Shown: positions 1 through 8,964 of the stretch, piece by piece | Position numbering within the stretch: the first letter of the stretch is position 1 | Layout: each line of letters starts with the position of its first letter | Source: Fervidobacterium changbaicum | GTDB lineage: Bacteria; Thermotogota; Thermotogae; Thermotogales; Fervidobacteriaceae | Length of the DNA stretch: 64,000 nt | NCBI RefSeq assembly: GCF_004117075.1 | Contig: NZ_CP026721.1 | Location: 558,001-622,000, forward strand | Direction: 5' to 3' | Position numbers and translations under genes: made by a program | Notes under the pieces: generated by a model | Seen by the model: only the letters and a program-made list of their open reading frames with translations | What the model was told of the DNA's origin: nothing | Database searches by the model: none

Positions 1-1
1 A

Positions 2-964
2 AAAGTTGATTCGATAAGAATACCCGCGTTTAGCGGCAACGAAAGTGCACAGTTGGCGGTTGCAAACGGTGAAATCGACTGGGCTGGTATTAACTTCCCA
101 CAGATCGAGAAACTTGTTCAGCAGAGGAAAGAACTGAACTATTGGTTTGCAGAGGGTAATCCAGTGTTCTTGTTCTTTAATCTTGCAAAAGACCCATTCA
201 AGGATGCGACCTTGAGGAAAGCATTTGCATATGCAATTAATACTGACATGTTGATCAAAATCGGAATGACCGGTTATGCTGCCCCAGTGAATCCGGTTGT
301 TATTAAGTCTGGATACGAGTATCTGATAAGCGAAGATTTGAAGAATTTGTGGTGGAAGTATGACCCAAAGACTGCAGAGAAGCTTTTTGCTCAGGCCGGT
401 TTCAAGAAAGGAAAAGATGGAATTCTTGCGAAGGGTAATATTAAGCTTAGTTACGAATTATTAGTTCCAGCAGGATGGACAGACTGGATCGCCGTCTGTG
501 AGTTGCTATCACAACAAATGGCGAACTACGGAGTTGAGCTAAAAGTTACACCTATAGATTACGGTGAATATTTGCAAAGAATTCGGAACAAGAACTTCGA
601 CGTAGTTCTGAGCTGGTCAAATTACGGCGCTACTCCGTACAATTTCTACGATAACCATCTGAACTCTGCAAATGCATACGTTGGTAGTAACAGAGGCGGA
701 TGGATAGATAAGACAACCGACGAACTTTTGGCGAAGATAAAGGAAACAGCAGACATATCTGCAAGGAAGGTTATCATGTCAAGGTTACAAAGAATCCTTC
801 TTGAAAACGTACCAGCTGTTCCTTTGTATTACAATCCAGTTTGGTTCATTTACTCGACGAAGAACTTTACAGGCTGGCCAAATGAAAAAAAGCCTTACGT
901 AGAACCAAGAATTACCGGTATGGATAAAATTTATCTCATCATGAACTTGGAACCTGTTAAATAA
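2..964 (+). CDS. ABC transporter substrate-binding protein, family 5 (5' end outside window)
   Basis: The reading frame is open from base 2, so only the C-terminal 320 residues are present; the gene is cut by the window edge, not broken. The fragment shows features of SBP_bac_5 (OppA/DppA-type) proteins: the LRKAFAYAINTD segment that lines the ligand pocket, a lobe-II region with a YGVELKVTPIDYGEYL stretch, and the late PLYYNPVWF element. These proteins capture oligopeptides or, often in Thermotogota, oligosaccharides outside the membrane and hand them to the permeases. The permease and ATPase genes follow on the same strand. The ligand cannot be told from sequence. Confidence 0.92.
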   Translation, partial: KVDSIRIPAFSGNESAQLAVANGEIDWAGINFPQIEKLVQQRKELNYWFAEGNPVFLFFNLAKDPFKDATLRKAFAYAINTDMLIKIGMTGYAAPVNPVVIKSGYEYLISEDLKNLWWKYDPKTAEKLFAQAGFKKGKDGILAKGNIKLSYELLVPAGWTDWIAVCELLSQQMANYGVELKVTPIDYGEYLQRIRNKNFDVVLSWSNYGATPYNFYDNHLNSANAYVGSNRGGWIDKTTDELLAKIKETADISARKVIMSRLQRILLENVPAVPLYYNPVWFIYSTKNFTGWPNEKKPYVEPRITGMDKIYLIMNLEPVK

Positions 965-1013
965 TAAAATGAGTTGATAATTTTTGAAATTCTAAAAGGA
1001 GTTTCATCAAATT

Positions 1014-1091
1014 AACAGCAACGCACGATAATTACTTCCTGCTGTTGACTCAGGGATTTTGTAAGAAACACGACAGTGCGTTGCTGTTTTT
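1014..1091 (+). terminator. Long-loop hairpin with T-run between binding-protein and permease genes
   Basis: A perfect 13-bp inverted repeat (AACAGCAACGCAC at 1014-1026, its complement at 1076-1088) runs into five T residues at 1087-1091. The 49-nt loop holds a smaller hairpin (TTCCTG 1036-1041 with CAGGGA 1051-1056). It could be a partial terminator that keeps binding-protein mRNA above permease mRNA, or an mRNA-stabilising 3' structure. The large loop is unusual for a simple intrinsic terminator. Confidence 0.6.
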
Positions 1092-1121
1092 ATAAAGAAA
1101 TCTTGTCTTGAGGTAAGGAAG

Positions 1122-2105
1122 GTGAGAGGTTTGAAGTACGTTGCCAACAGATTGTTTTTCTTTGTTATAACTCTTTTCTTCGCTCTCACGATTAATTTTG
1201 TTCTTCCCAGGCTTATGCCAGGTGACCCTGCAGAAAGGATCCTTTCACGCTTTGGTCCAAACGTGGATGAAAAAGCTATAGAGGCAATGAGAATAGCCCT
1301 TGGTGTAGAAAAAGATAAAAATTTATTATCACAGTTCGTTGATTACTTAAAAAACACGATCACAGGGAACTTCGGTATATCTTATCTTCACTATCCCGTC
1401 CCGGTGTCACAGGTTCTGAGAAATTCGATTCCATGGACTCTAGGGCTAGTCGGAACTTCAACAATTTTGAGCTTCTTGCTTGGAACTTTTCTTGGTATAT
1501 ATGCAGGATGGAATAGAGATAAACTGAGTGGCTCTGCGTTACTGGTATTTTCACTTTCGTTAAGAGCAATTCCATACTTCTGGTTAGCGATGATAATATT
1601 GTACATTTTCGGCTATAAACTTGGATGGTTCCCGTTATCGAATGCTTACTCTACAACAGAGATTCTAACAGGTTTCAGTTTAGTCTTAAGTGTAATATAC
1701 CACGCGATACTGCCTAGTATAACACTTATCGTTGCATCCCTTGGAAGCTGGATACTGACAATGAGAAACAACATGGTGTCTGTTCTTTCAGAAGATTTCA
1801 TCACCCTAGCGGAAGCAAAAGGTTTGGACGAGAGATATATAATGGTGCACTACGCGGCAAGAAATGCAATATTGCCGAGTATTACTGCATTTGGTATATC
1901 ACTCGGTTTCGTCGTCAGTGGAGCCCTATTAACAGAGATAGTGTATTCATATCCAGGTGTAGGTTATCAACTTTACAGAGCTGTCCTTAGCCAGGATTTC
2001 CCGTTAATACAGGCTATATTCTTCTTTATTTCTCTCTCTGTGCTTTTAGCGAACCTTATCATGGACTTTGTCTATGCCTTTTTGGATCCACGTGTTAGGG
2101 GGTAG
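1122..2105 (+). CDS. ABC transporter permease, DppB/OppB type
   Basis: Inner-membrane permease of 327 residues. It starts at GTG behind a GAGGTAAGGAAGG ribosome site. The N-terminus has the OppB-type first helix followed by the periplasmic PRLMPGDPAERIL segment. Several hydrophobic helices follow, then the cytoplasmic EAA coupling loop (LAEAKGLDERYIMVHYAARN, about residues 229-248) that docks on the ATPase, and it ends with DPRVRG as is typical of the family. It pairs with the DppC-type permease 5 nt downstream. Confidence 0.95.
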   Translation: MRGLKYVANRLFFFVITLFFALTINFVLPRLMPGDPAERILSRFGPNVDEKAIEAMRIALGVEKDKNLLSQFVDYLKNTITGNFGISYLHYPVPVSQVLRNSIPWTLGLVGTSTILSFLLGTFLGIYAGWNRDKLSGSALLVFSLSLRAIPYFWLAMIILYIFGYKLGWFPLSNAYSTTEILTGFSLVLSVIYHAILPSITLIVASLGSWILTMRNNMVSVLSEDFITLAEAKGLDERYIMVHYAARNAILPSITAFGISLGFVVSGALLTEIVYSYPGVGYQLYRAVLSQDFPLIQAIFFFISLSVLLANLIMDFVYAFLDPRVRG

Positions 2106-2110
2106 TTACC

Positions 2111-2917
2111 GTGAAGTGGAAAATAGGGACTGCTATTATTCTCACGTTCATACTTATGGGAATCTTCGCACCTTTTCTTACAAAGTACGAGCCAAATAAA
2201 ACGGTTGGAATGCCATACCAACCACCAACCCGGGAGCATCCGCTGGGAACTGACAGAATGGGGCGTGATATACTCTCTCAGGTCTTCTACGGTGCTCGCC
2301 TTTCTCTCACGATAGGCATTTCTACAGGTTTGATAATGACAACAATAGCAACTACCGTCGGTATGATAGCGGGTTATTACGGTGGTATTGTAGATAGAAT
2401 CTTGTCAACTCTAACTGATATATTTCTTGTTATCCCAGGATTGCCGTTAATGATCGTAATAAGTTCGTACATGCGCGTGAGAGGACCTCTGATGGTGATT
2501 TTGGTCATAGCGTTCACAAGCTGGGGTTCTGGTGCAAGGATTATCAGGTCTCAAATGTTATCGCTCAAGAATAGGGAGTTCGCTCTTGCTTCGAAGGTTA
2601 TCGGCGAGAATGATTTCTACACAATATTCGTTGAATTGCTTCCGAACATGCTTTCGCTCGTTGCCTCTATTTTTTTCAGTTCCGTTCTTTATGCGATAAT
2701 CGGCGAAGCTTCTTTGTCTTTCTTGGGCCTCAGTGATGTGAGTAAAATTACGTGGGGGACGATGTTATATTGGGCGCAGAATGCAAATGCGTTGTTAAAC
2801 GGCATGTGGTATTGGGTTCTTGCCCCTGGGCTTTGCATACTACTCCTTGGTACAGCGTTCGCACTTATCAGTTTTTCGATAGATGAAATCACAAATCCAA
2901 GGCTAAGGGCCAGATAA
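2111..2917 (+). CDS. ABC transporter permease, DppC/OppC type
   Basis: Second permease subunit, 268 residues, GTG start. It has one N-terminal helix, the HPLGTDRMGRDILSQVFYGAR signature that opens the core domain of OppC-type permeases, about five more helices, and the EAA loop near ASKVIGENDFYTIFVELLPN. It forms a heterodimeric channel with the preceding product and sits in the same operon as the two ATPase genes. Confidence 0.95.
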   Translation: MKWKIGTAIILTFILMGIFAPFLTKYEPNKTVGMPYQPPTREHPLGTDRMGRDILSQVFYGARLSLTIGISTGLIMTTIATTVGMIAGYYGGIVDRILSTLTDIFLVIPGLPLMIVISSYMRVRGPLMVILVIAFTSWGSGARIIRSQMLSLKNREFALASKVIGENDFYTIFVELLPNMLSLVASIFFSSVLYAIIGEASLSFLGLSDVSKITWGTMLYWAQNANALLNGMWYWVLAPGLCILLLGTAFALISFSIDEITNPRLRAR

Positions 2918-2953
2918 GGTGGAAAGAATAAAGAATTGAGTAGAGGTGATACT

Positions 2954-3907
2954 GTGTTTGAAATAAAAGAGCTCAACGCTGGATATGAGTTCAGGAATAG
3001 GTTCGTACACGCTGTTAGAAATGTCTCACTTACTGTCGAAGAAGGGGACTTCTATGGGATCGCAGGCGAGTCAGGTTGCGGAAAATCTACGTTAGTGCTG
3101 GCCGCACTGAAATTGCTAAAAAAACCTGGAAAAATACTGTCCGGTCAGGTTTTGCTGGATGGTGTAGACGTTCTGTCTTTACCGGACGAAACGTTAAGAA
3201 AAATACGATGGAAGAGGCTTTCACTGGTTACACAGAGTTCTATGAATTCGCTGAACCCTGTCAAAAGGATAAAAGACCAAATGGCGGATGTGCTAATTAG
3301 GAACCATGGTTTTTCGAAAAGTGATGCATATAACTTGGTAAAAGAGAAATTGCAGTTGGTTGGGATTACCGCTGACCGCATGGAAAGTTATCCGCACCAG
3401 TTGTCTGGTGGCATGAGGCAACGTGTAGTTATTGCCATGGCACTGCTCTTATCACCGAGCGTTGTTGTAATGGATGAGCCGACAACAGCTCTCGATGTTG
3501 TGGTGCAAAGGTCTATACTTCAGCAAATCGAAGAGCTTAGAAAAAAGGAAAATTTTTCAACAATTTTTATCACACATGATATATCTCTATTATTCGAGCT
3601 TGCGAGTAAGATATCAATCATGTACGCAGGAGAACTTGTCGAGATCGGCCTTGCCAGAGATGTTTACACAAGACCGATGCATCCCTACACAAAAGGGCTT
3701 ATCGAAGCATTACCAAGCATTTCAAAAGATTTGGATTCCTACAAGAGCATACCTGGTCGACCTGTCGACCTAGCAATACCAATACAAGGATGCCCATTCA
3801 AGGAACGATGTCCTTACGCTTTCGAACGTTGTGCAGTTGAAAAACCGCAGATGAGATACATTGAACTCGACGGAAATGGCAGGTGGGTTTCGTGTCATCT
3901 GTACTGA
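2954..3907 (+). CDS. ABC transporter ATP-binding protein, DppD/OppD type
   Basis: Nucleotide-binding subunit of about 317 residues. It has Walker A GESGCGKST, the LSGGMRQR signature, Walker B VVVMDEPTTALD and the switch histidine in FITHD. The C-terminal oligopeptide-transporter extension carries spaced cysteines (GCPFKERCPYAFERC). I chose GTG at 2954 because AGAGGTGAT lies just upstream; a TTG at 2936 would add six residues. Its 3' end overlaps the next ATPase gene, indicating translational coupling. Confidence 0.94.
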   Translation: MFEIKELNAGYEFRNRFVHAVRNVSLTVEEGDFYGIAGESGCGKSTLVLAALKLLKKPGKILSGQVLLDGVDVLSLPDETLRKIRWKRLSLVTQSSMNSLNPVKRIKDQMADVLIRNHGFSKSDAYNLVKEKLQLVGITADRMESYPHQLSGGMRQRVVIAMALLLSPSVVVMDEPTTALDVVVQRSILQQIEELRKKENFSTIFITHDISLLFELASKISIMYAGELVEIGLARDVYTRPMHPYTKGLIEALPSISKDLDSYKSIPGRPVDLAIPIQGCPFKERCPYAFERCAVEKPQMRYIELDGNGRWVSCHLY

Positions 3908-4839
3908 AGGTAGAAAACCTAAAGAAAGAATTTTCAATTAGAAAGGGATTTAATATACTTACAGTAAAAGCACTTAGAGGTGTCGATCTGGACCTTAAAG
4001 AAAATGAGATAGTCTCAATAGTTGGGGAAAGTGGATGTGGCAAGACCACCCTACTAAGAGTTTTGGCAAGGATATATGAACCAACAGCTGGAAAGATTTT
4101 CCTATTTGGTAGAGAATTACCTAAAAAGCTTGGAAGGAAAGAGGAACTCGAATTCAGAAAGAACGTACAAATGGTTTTTCAAGATCCCTTTGCCTCTCTC
4201 AACCCCACAAAAACCATTGCACATATGTTGGAAAGGCCTCTGAAGATTCATAAGATACAAAATAAGCAGCAAGTTATCGAGGATGTACTCCACGAAGTTG
4301 AACTGACACCTGTTGAGAGCTATCTGGAAAAGTATCCACATGAACTTTCTGGGGGGCAAAGGCAACGCGTTGTGTTTGCGCGAGCTATTATAACTAAACC
4401 GAGAATAATCTTGGCAGACGAACCAACTTCTATGTTAGATGTCTCCATAAAGTCAGGTATTTTAAATCTGATGTTGAAACTTAGGAATGACTATAAGATA
4501 GCGTTCCTACATGTTACGCATGACCTAGCCGCAGCAAAATATGTATCCGATAGGATAATGGTTATGTACGCAGGTATCGTCGTTGAAGAAGGCAATGCAA
4601 AAGAAGTCGTGAATAACCCACTGCATCCTTACACAAAATTGTTGAAAGAGGCGGCACCCGACCCTGAAAAAGTTTCGGCCACTAATTTTATCGATGCAGG
4701 TGAACCTCCGAGTTTGATAAATCCCCCGCCTGGATGTCCTTTCGCGCCACGATGTAAGTTCGCCAGACCTGAATGTAGCAAAGAGGTAGATTTTGTGGAA
4801 GTTGAAGGAAGAAAAGTTAGGTGTGTGCTTTATAGATAG
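3892..4839 (+). CDS. ABC transporter ATP-binding protein, DppF/OppF type
   Basis: Partner ATPase of about 315 residues with Walker A GESGCGKTT, the Q-loop MVFQDPFASLNP, signature LSGGQRQR, Walker B ILADEPTSMLD and the cysteine-bearing C-terminal extension GCPFAPRCKFARPEC. GTG at 3892 follows AGGTGG at a good distance; GTG at 3883 is a three-codon longer alternative. It overlaps the end of the preceding ATPase gene and is the last gene of the operon. Its stop codon abuts the stop codon of the convergent kinase gene with no base between them. Confidence 0.93.
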   Translation: MSSVLKVENLKKEFSIRKGFNILTVKALRGVDLDLKENEIVSIVGESGCGKTTLLRVLARIYEPTAGKIFLFGRELPKKLGRKEELEFRKNVQMVFQDPFASLNPTKTIAHMLERPLKIHKIQNKQQVIEDVLHEVELTPVESYLEKYPHELSGGQRQRVVFARAIITKPRIILADEPTSMLDVSIKSGILNLMLKLRNDYKIAFLHVTHDLAAAKYVSDRIMVMYAGIVVEEGNAKEVVNNPLHPYTKLLKEAAPDPEKVSATNFIDAGEPPSLINPPPGCPFAPRCKFARPECSKEVDFVEVEGRKVRCVLYR

Positions 4840-5715
4840 TTAATGAGGTTCTTCCGCAAAGAACTTCACGTTGAGTGCCAGCTCAACGTGAAGTTTTTTA
4901 TCAACAACCTCGGTATTGAAATCTTCGAGCTTTTGCTGAAAAGTGTTTTTGAAATACTCATTCTTGAACATTCCACCGAAGAGGTATATATCCTTAATGT
5001 TCTCTTTCTTAGCAAGTTGACGTACTTTTAACGTAAAACGGTTTACCTGGGACTCGATAACGTGTTTTGTAAGATCAGTCAACGGTATCGAAGATGCAAA
5101 CGATGCGATTTTCGATTTGAAGTCCTTTCTCAGTTGTAGATTCGTCAATTCATATGGTGACGAAAAACCGTAGAAAAACTTTAGGCTATCAAAAACAGGG
5201 TCGTAGTCGTGTATACCGTCGATATAATCACAGTATCGTTCTATTATTTCCAAGACAATTCTAAAAGCTCCCGCTTCGTCTCCGAATAGATGGCCCCATC
5301 CACCTACACGTGTTCCTTTATTCGAAATAGCAATGCTGCCTGTGCCGCAAACGACAATTATCCCCGGCTTTTCTCTCAACAACAAAAGTCTAAGTGCTTC
5401 TATATCGGATAATACAATAACACGCACTTTGAAAAGGGCTTTCACAAGATTTTCGAAATTTTTCTTTCTCTTCTCATTGCCCGCCCCTGATACCGAGCAT
5501 ATAACTGTGCTTATATCATTCTGCGTTTCAAAAAAATGATTAATTCGATTTTTTATTTCATTCAAAACAATCAACTGTTGCTTAATTGTAGTTGCAGTTA
5601 AGTTAAGACCATATTCAACAATGGATTCGTAAACAATTTTGTTGTTTTGACTTTCCAGTAAACAAAACTTTGTGGTCGTTCCCCCACCGTCTATTGACAA
5701 GACCAGCTTTGACAT
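4840..5715 (-). CDS. murK: BadF/BadG/BcrA/BcrD-family sugar kinase, probable MurNAc/GlcNAc kinase
   Basis: ASKHA-fold kinase of about 291 residues. Visible motifs are the phosphate-1 loop LSIDGGGTTTKF at the N-terminus, the CGTGSIA segment, GGWGHLFGDEAGAF in the substrate/adenosine region and FGGMFKN near the C-terminus. In this family, Clostridium acetobutylicum MurK phosphorylates MurNAc and GlcNAc at O6, and this gene is the last of an arm with namZ-like, nagZ, murQ and a GntR regulator. That context makes MurNAc/GlcNAc the likely substrates. The ATG at 5715 has AGAGG upstream; a TTG at 5724 would sit almost on that site. The symbol is by context and family. Confidence 0.8.
   Translation of the reverse strand: MSKLVLSIDGGGTTTKFCLLESQNNKIVYESIVEYGLNLTATTIKQQLIVLNEIKNRINHFFETQNDISTVICSVSGAGNEKRKKNFENLVKALFKVRVIVLSDIEALRLLLLREKPGIIVVCGTGSIAISNKGTRVGGWGHLFGDEAGAFRIVLEIIERYCDYIDGIHDYDPVFDSLKFFYGFSSPYELTNLQLRKDFKSKIASFASSIPLTDLTKHVIESQVNRFTLKVRQLAKKENIKDIYLFGGMFKNEYFKNTFQQKLEDFNTEVVDKKLHVELALNVKFFAEEPH
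4862..4899 (+). terminator. Intrinsic terminator of the upstream ABC operon, inside the convergent kinase gene
   Basis: AACTTCACGTTGAG (4862-4875) and its exact complement (4882-4895) form a 14-bp stem with a 6-nt loop, running into TTTTTT at 4894-4899. On the plus strand this terminates the ABC operon that stops at 4839. The same bases encode the C-terminal residues of the minus-strand kinase (HVELALNVKF). Confidence 0.85.
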
Positions 5716-5736
5716 TACTATCAAACCTCTTTTTCT

Positions 5737-6456
5737 TCATTTCCGGATAACTCTGAATTTGTATTCGTCTCCTCTGTATACTGACAGAACATATTCAACA
5801 CATTTGCCTGTCTCGGTGTACGTGTATCTTTTTCTCAGTATCGCACACTCACCATGTTTGATGTTCAAAAGTTGTGCTTCCTCTTTTGAAACCTTAGTAA
5901 CTTCAAGGATCTCTTCTGCGTAAGAAAGCATGATTGAAAGTTCGTCTTGCAAAAAGTGGTAAAGCGAAGAAGTTTCCATGTCTTTGTGGAGAATATTGAG
6001 TATCCTGAGATCTACAGAAGGGTTTAGATACGCCGATTCTATCGCTATAGGTTTACCATCGATGTACCTGACACGTTTTAACAGAACTACCAAGGTTCCG
6101 GCTGGTAAACCGAACTGCTCTTGAGCTTCCAGAGGAACACTCACGAGCTTGTTTTCCAAAACTTTCGAGCTTACTTTCTTTCCTTTCATCTCGTCCGTGA
6201 AACCCGTCAGCCTGGTCAATTCTTCTTCACTCTCTACTCTCTTGATAAAAGTACCACTGCCTTTGGAACGAACAATCAAACCTTCGCGTCTGAGCTGTTC
6301 TAACGCATTCCTTACCGTGATTCTACTTGCCTTGAACTCTTTGCACAACTCCATTTCAGGAGGTAGTTTTCCATCTTTATAATACCCGTTAAGAATCCTT
6401 GTTCTTAACTCAGAATAAATCTTGTAATACAAAGGAAGCGCAGGATTGTTTATCAA
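5737..6456 (-). CDS. GntR-family transcriptional regulator (HutC/UTRA type)
   Basis: 239-residue regulator. Residues about 10-75 are a GntR winged helix (LPPEMELCKEFKASRITVRNALEQLRREGLIVRSKGSGTF). Residues about 95-235 look like a UTRA ligand-binding domain. Relatives such as NagR/DasR sense amino-sugar phosphates, so an effector such as GlcNAc-6-P or MurNAc-6-P is plausible here. It starts at TTG in a TTGA overlap with the murQ stop, behind GGAGGAGAG that is itself inside murQ. It probably controls both arms of the salvage island. Confidence 0.9.
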   Translation of the reverse strand: MINNPALPLYYKIYSELRTRILNGYYKDGKLPPEMELCKEFKASRITVRNALEQLRREGLIVRSKGSGTFIKRVESEEELTRLTGFTDEMKGKKVSSKVLENKLVSVPLEAQEQFGLPAGTLVVLLKRVRYIDGKPIAIESAYLNPSVDLRILNILHKDMETSSLYHFLQDELSIMLSYAEEILEVTKVSKEEAQLLNIKHGECAILRKRYTYTETGKCVEYVLSVYRGDEYKFRVIRK

Positions 6457-7418
6457 GATCTCTCCTCCTTTTTAATATTTTGAGCTTCTTCTACTTGGCT
6501 TGTGCTTATGTGTCTCATCACATGTGTAATACTACCGTAGTTTTCCAAAAGAACTTCACATTCTTTTTTGGATTTTCCAGTTAATATCATTAAGATAGCT
6601 ACTTTCGTATTATTATCGGCAATTTTCAGATGTTCAGAAGCAGTTCTGTAATCCACACCCGTTACTTTCATAATTATTCGGATCGCCCTTTCTTTCAGCT
6701 TTTCATTGAGAACAAGAACGTCAACCATCTGATTTTTGTAAACTTTCCCAAGCTTAACCATCGTTGTCGTACTAATCATATTCAAAACCATCTTCTGCGA
6801 TGTTCCAGCCTTCATCCTTGTACTGCCGGCTATTACCTCTGGGCCTGTTTTAATTGAAATCACGATGTCCGCATACTCCGCTAAGGCTGGTTTTGAAACG
6901 TTGCAAATTAAAACCGTTCTGGCGCCATGTTCTCTTGCAACATCGAGCACACCTCCGACGTAAGGTGTTCTTCCACTTGCTGTAATACCTATGACTACAT
7001 CTCTACTCGATATAGTAACTTTTCGAGCATCCTCCCTACCAAGTTCGAAGTTGTCCTCAACAGCTTCGACTGATCTTTTCAAAGCTTCCTCGCCTCCAGC
7101 AATTAATGGAACAAATACATCAGGTGGCATTCCGAAGGTGGGAACCACTTCAACTGCGTCGAGGTAGCCTATCCGACCGCTTGTTCCCGCACCCGCGTAT
7201 ATTACTCTTCCCTTATCCTTTATCGCTTCAACGCAAAAGTCGACGACTTTCGCAATTTTATCAAGAACCTCCGAAACAGCCAATGCAACCTTCCTGTCCT
7301 CATCGTTTATTATCCTCAATATGCTGAGTGTGTCAAGTTGGTCTATGTTTTCTGTCAAAGGATTTGGTTTCTCTGTTTCCAGTTCTTCAAAGGATGACTT
7401 TTTTGAAAAATTTATCAT
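6453..7418 (-). CDS. murQ: N-acetylmuramic acid 6-phosphate etherase MurQ
   Basis: Cleaves the lactyl ether of MurNAc-6-phosphate to give GlcNAc-6-phosphate and D-lactate in the cytoplasm. The 321-residue product has the SIS-domain glycine loop AGAGTSGRIGYLDAVE (about residues 75-90), with the conserved glutamate that acts in catalysis, the GGEEAL...VEDNFELG region, GITASGRTPYV for sugar-phosphate binding, and GSTRMKAGTSQK. Length is normal for the family. The start overlaps the nagZ stop (ATGA) and the stop overlaps the regulator start, so all three are translationally coupled. Confidence 0.96.
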   Translation of the reverse strand: MINFSKKSSFEELETEKPNPLTENIDQLDTLSILRIINDEDRKVALAVSEVLDKIAKVVDFCVEAIKDKGRVIYAGAGTSGRIGYLDAVEVVPTFGMPPDVFVPLIAGGEEALKRSVEAVEDNFELGREDARKVTISSRDVVIGITASGRTPYVGGVLDVAREHGARTVLICNVSKPALAEYADIVISIKTGPEVIAGSTRMKAGTSQKMVLNMISTTTMVKLGKVYKNQMVDVLVLNEKLKERAIRIIMKVTGVDYRTASEHLKIADNNTKVAILMILTGKSKKECEVLLENYGSITHVMRHISTSQVEEAQNIKKEERS

Positions 7419-8917
7419 AAAAGCACCTCTCTTTCTTTAAAAGGTAGAATTCCTGTAGCTTTTACTTTACCAGTTAAAACTTTCAGAAGAGCTTCTTGCT
7501 GTACCACAAGGTTTCCGTACGTAGCTATCGAATTTCTAACAAGCAGTGCATCGTAAGGATTTCTCAGAGCAACCAAAAGAACGTTGGCATATTTCTCCAG
7601 TTCCATAATAAAGTGTTTTAGAACGTCGCTTCGATAGGCATCGTAAGTGAATAACAAAATATGTTTTCCTTTCATCTCCTCTAAACTTGGCAAATTTTTC
7701 TCAGAGAACCACGAATACCTTACAGTGAAGTGTTTTGCCAGTTCCAGAACAATCTTCGGTACATTGTCATCCGGATTATCGCTGACAGGCGAGAACGGTG
7801 GGTTGACCATTGTAAGTATAGCATCTACCTCATTCAAAGGAATCTCCAAATTCTCTTGTCGAACGAATGTAACCGACCTTTCTGCAACTGTTTTCATTAA
7901 ACTTTGATGTTCCTCGCAATTTACAATCTCAATTGATGGACGGTTTATATTCTGGACAGACTCTATAACTCTTATAACCTTTTCAAGTGTTTTAGATAAC
8001 TTTGTCCTTAATGTCTGGTCACGATTTACAATTTCTTTGAAACCTTTAAACGCACGCAGCTGTAACTCTGGTTCATGGCAGATGGCCAACACATCGTTTC
8101 CAGCATCAAATGCCAACTTTACCCTATCTTCAACAGAGAATTTGCTCACACCACCCATCAACAAATCGTCAGACACTATAAGGCCCTGAAAGTTTAGCAC
8201 CTTTCTGGCAATTCCTTCTACAACCTCTTTTGACAACGATGCAGGAAGTGCGTCACTTTGGATCGAACGTACGTAAACGTGCGACGGCATTAGTGCATCA
8301 GCGTTTAATTTTTTAAAAGGTAATAAGTCGAAACTGAAAAGTTCATCGTACGACTTGTCGAGAACTGGTAAATCGTAATGAGGGTCGACAGAAACACTAC
8401 CAAGCCCTGGAAAATGTTTTAAGCAGGTCACGACATCTGCATTTCTTGAACCTTCTAAGAATGCTGAGGCAAAAGCTATTACAGTACTGGCATCGTCCCC
8501 GAAAGACCTCGTACCTATCACAGGATTGAACGGATCGGTGTTGATATCGACAACCGGTGCCAAGTTGAAATCGATACCTACCGCCTTTAATTCTAAGGAC
8601 ATTGCATTTACTGCACGCTCAACTAATTGAAGATCACCGGTTGCAGCACAAGCCATAGCACTTGGCAACGTTGAAAAACCGTCCTTGAGTCTGAGAACAC
8701 TACCACCTTCCTGGTCTACGGCAAAAACAGGACGGTAACCGAGAAAATTTGAAATATCCTCCGTTAATTTCTTTACTTGCTCCGGCGTTGAGATATTTCT
8801 TGAAAAAAGAATAACAAATCCAGGTCTAATTTCATTCAGGACCTTTTCTATTTCTTTGGTTAGCTCTTTTCCGTATATTCCTATCATAAAAACCTTGCCT
8901 GCGTCTGCTTCCAACAT
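7415..8917 (-). CDS. nagZ: Glycoside hydrolase family 3 beta-N-acetylglucosaminidase (NagZ-like)
   Basis: 500-residue GH3 enzyme expected to remove non-reducing GlcNAc from muropeptides or GlcNAc-MurNAc. The first ~330 residues are the barrel: VDQEGGSV (about 68-74), KHFPG (167-171), the DPH dyad (178-180) that serves as acid/base in NagZ enzymes, and SDDLLMG with nucleophile Asp about 250. A C-terminal ~170-residue domain follows, as in Gram-positive-type NagZ. No signal peptide is visible (the N-terminus is MLEADAGKVFMIG), so it is probably cytoplasmic. In KHFPGLG, Leu replaces the usual His after KHFPG. Good GGGTGG ribosome site upstream. Confidence 0.93.
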   Translation of the reverse strand: MLEADAGKVFMIGIYGKELTKEIEKVLNEIRPGFVILFSRNISTPEQVKKLTEDISNFLGYRPVFAVDQEGGSVLRLKDGFSTLPSAMACAATGDLQLVERAVNAMSLELKAVGIDFNLAPVVDINTDPFNPVIGTRSFGDDASTVIAFASAFLEGSRNADVVTCLKHFPGLGSVSVDPHYDLPVLDKSYDELFSFDLLPFKKLNADALMPSHVYVRSIQSDALPASLSKEVVEGIARKVLNFQGLIVSDDLLMGGVSKFSVEDRVKLAFDAGNDVLAICHEPELQLRAFKGFKEIVNRDQTLRTKLSKTLEKVIRVIESVQNINRPSIEIVNCEEHQSLMKTVAERSVTFVRQENLEIPLNEVDAILTMVNPPFSPVSDNPDDNVPKIVLELAKHFTVRYSWFSEKNLPSLEEMKGKHILLFTYDAYRSDVLKHFIMELEKYANVLLVALRNPYDALLVRNSIATYGNLVVQQEALLKVLTGKVKATGILPFKEREVLL

Positions 8918-8964
8918 AGTTTTCCACCCACTACTCGCGAGATTAATTTGTTCTTTTCCTCATA

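Noticed and set aside
2-964. First binding-protein gene considered a 5'-truncated pseudogene
   Set aside because: The frame is open to the window edge, so the truncation is due to the window, not the genome.
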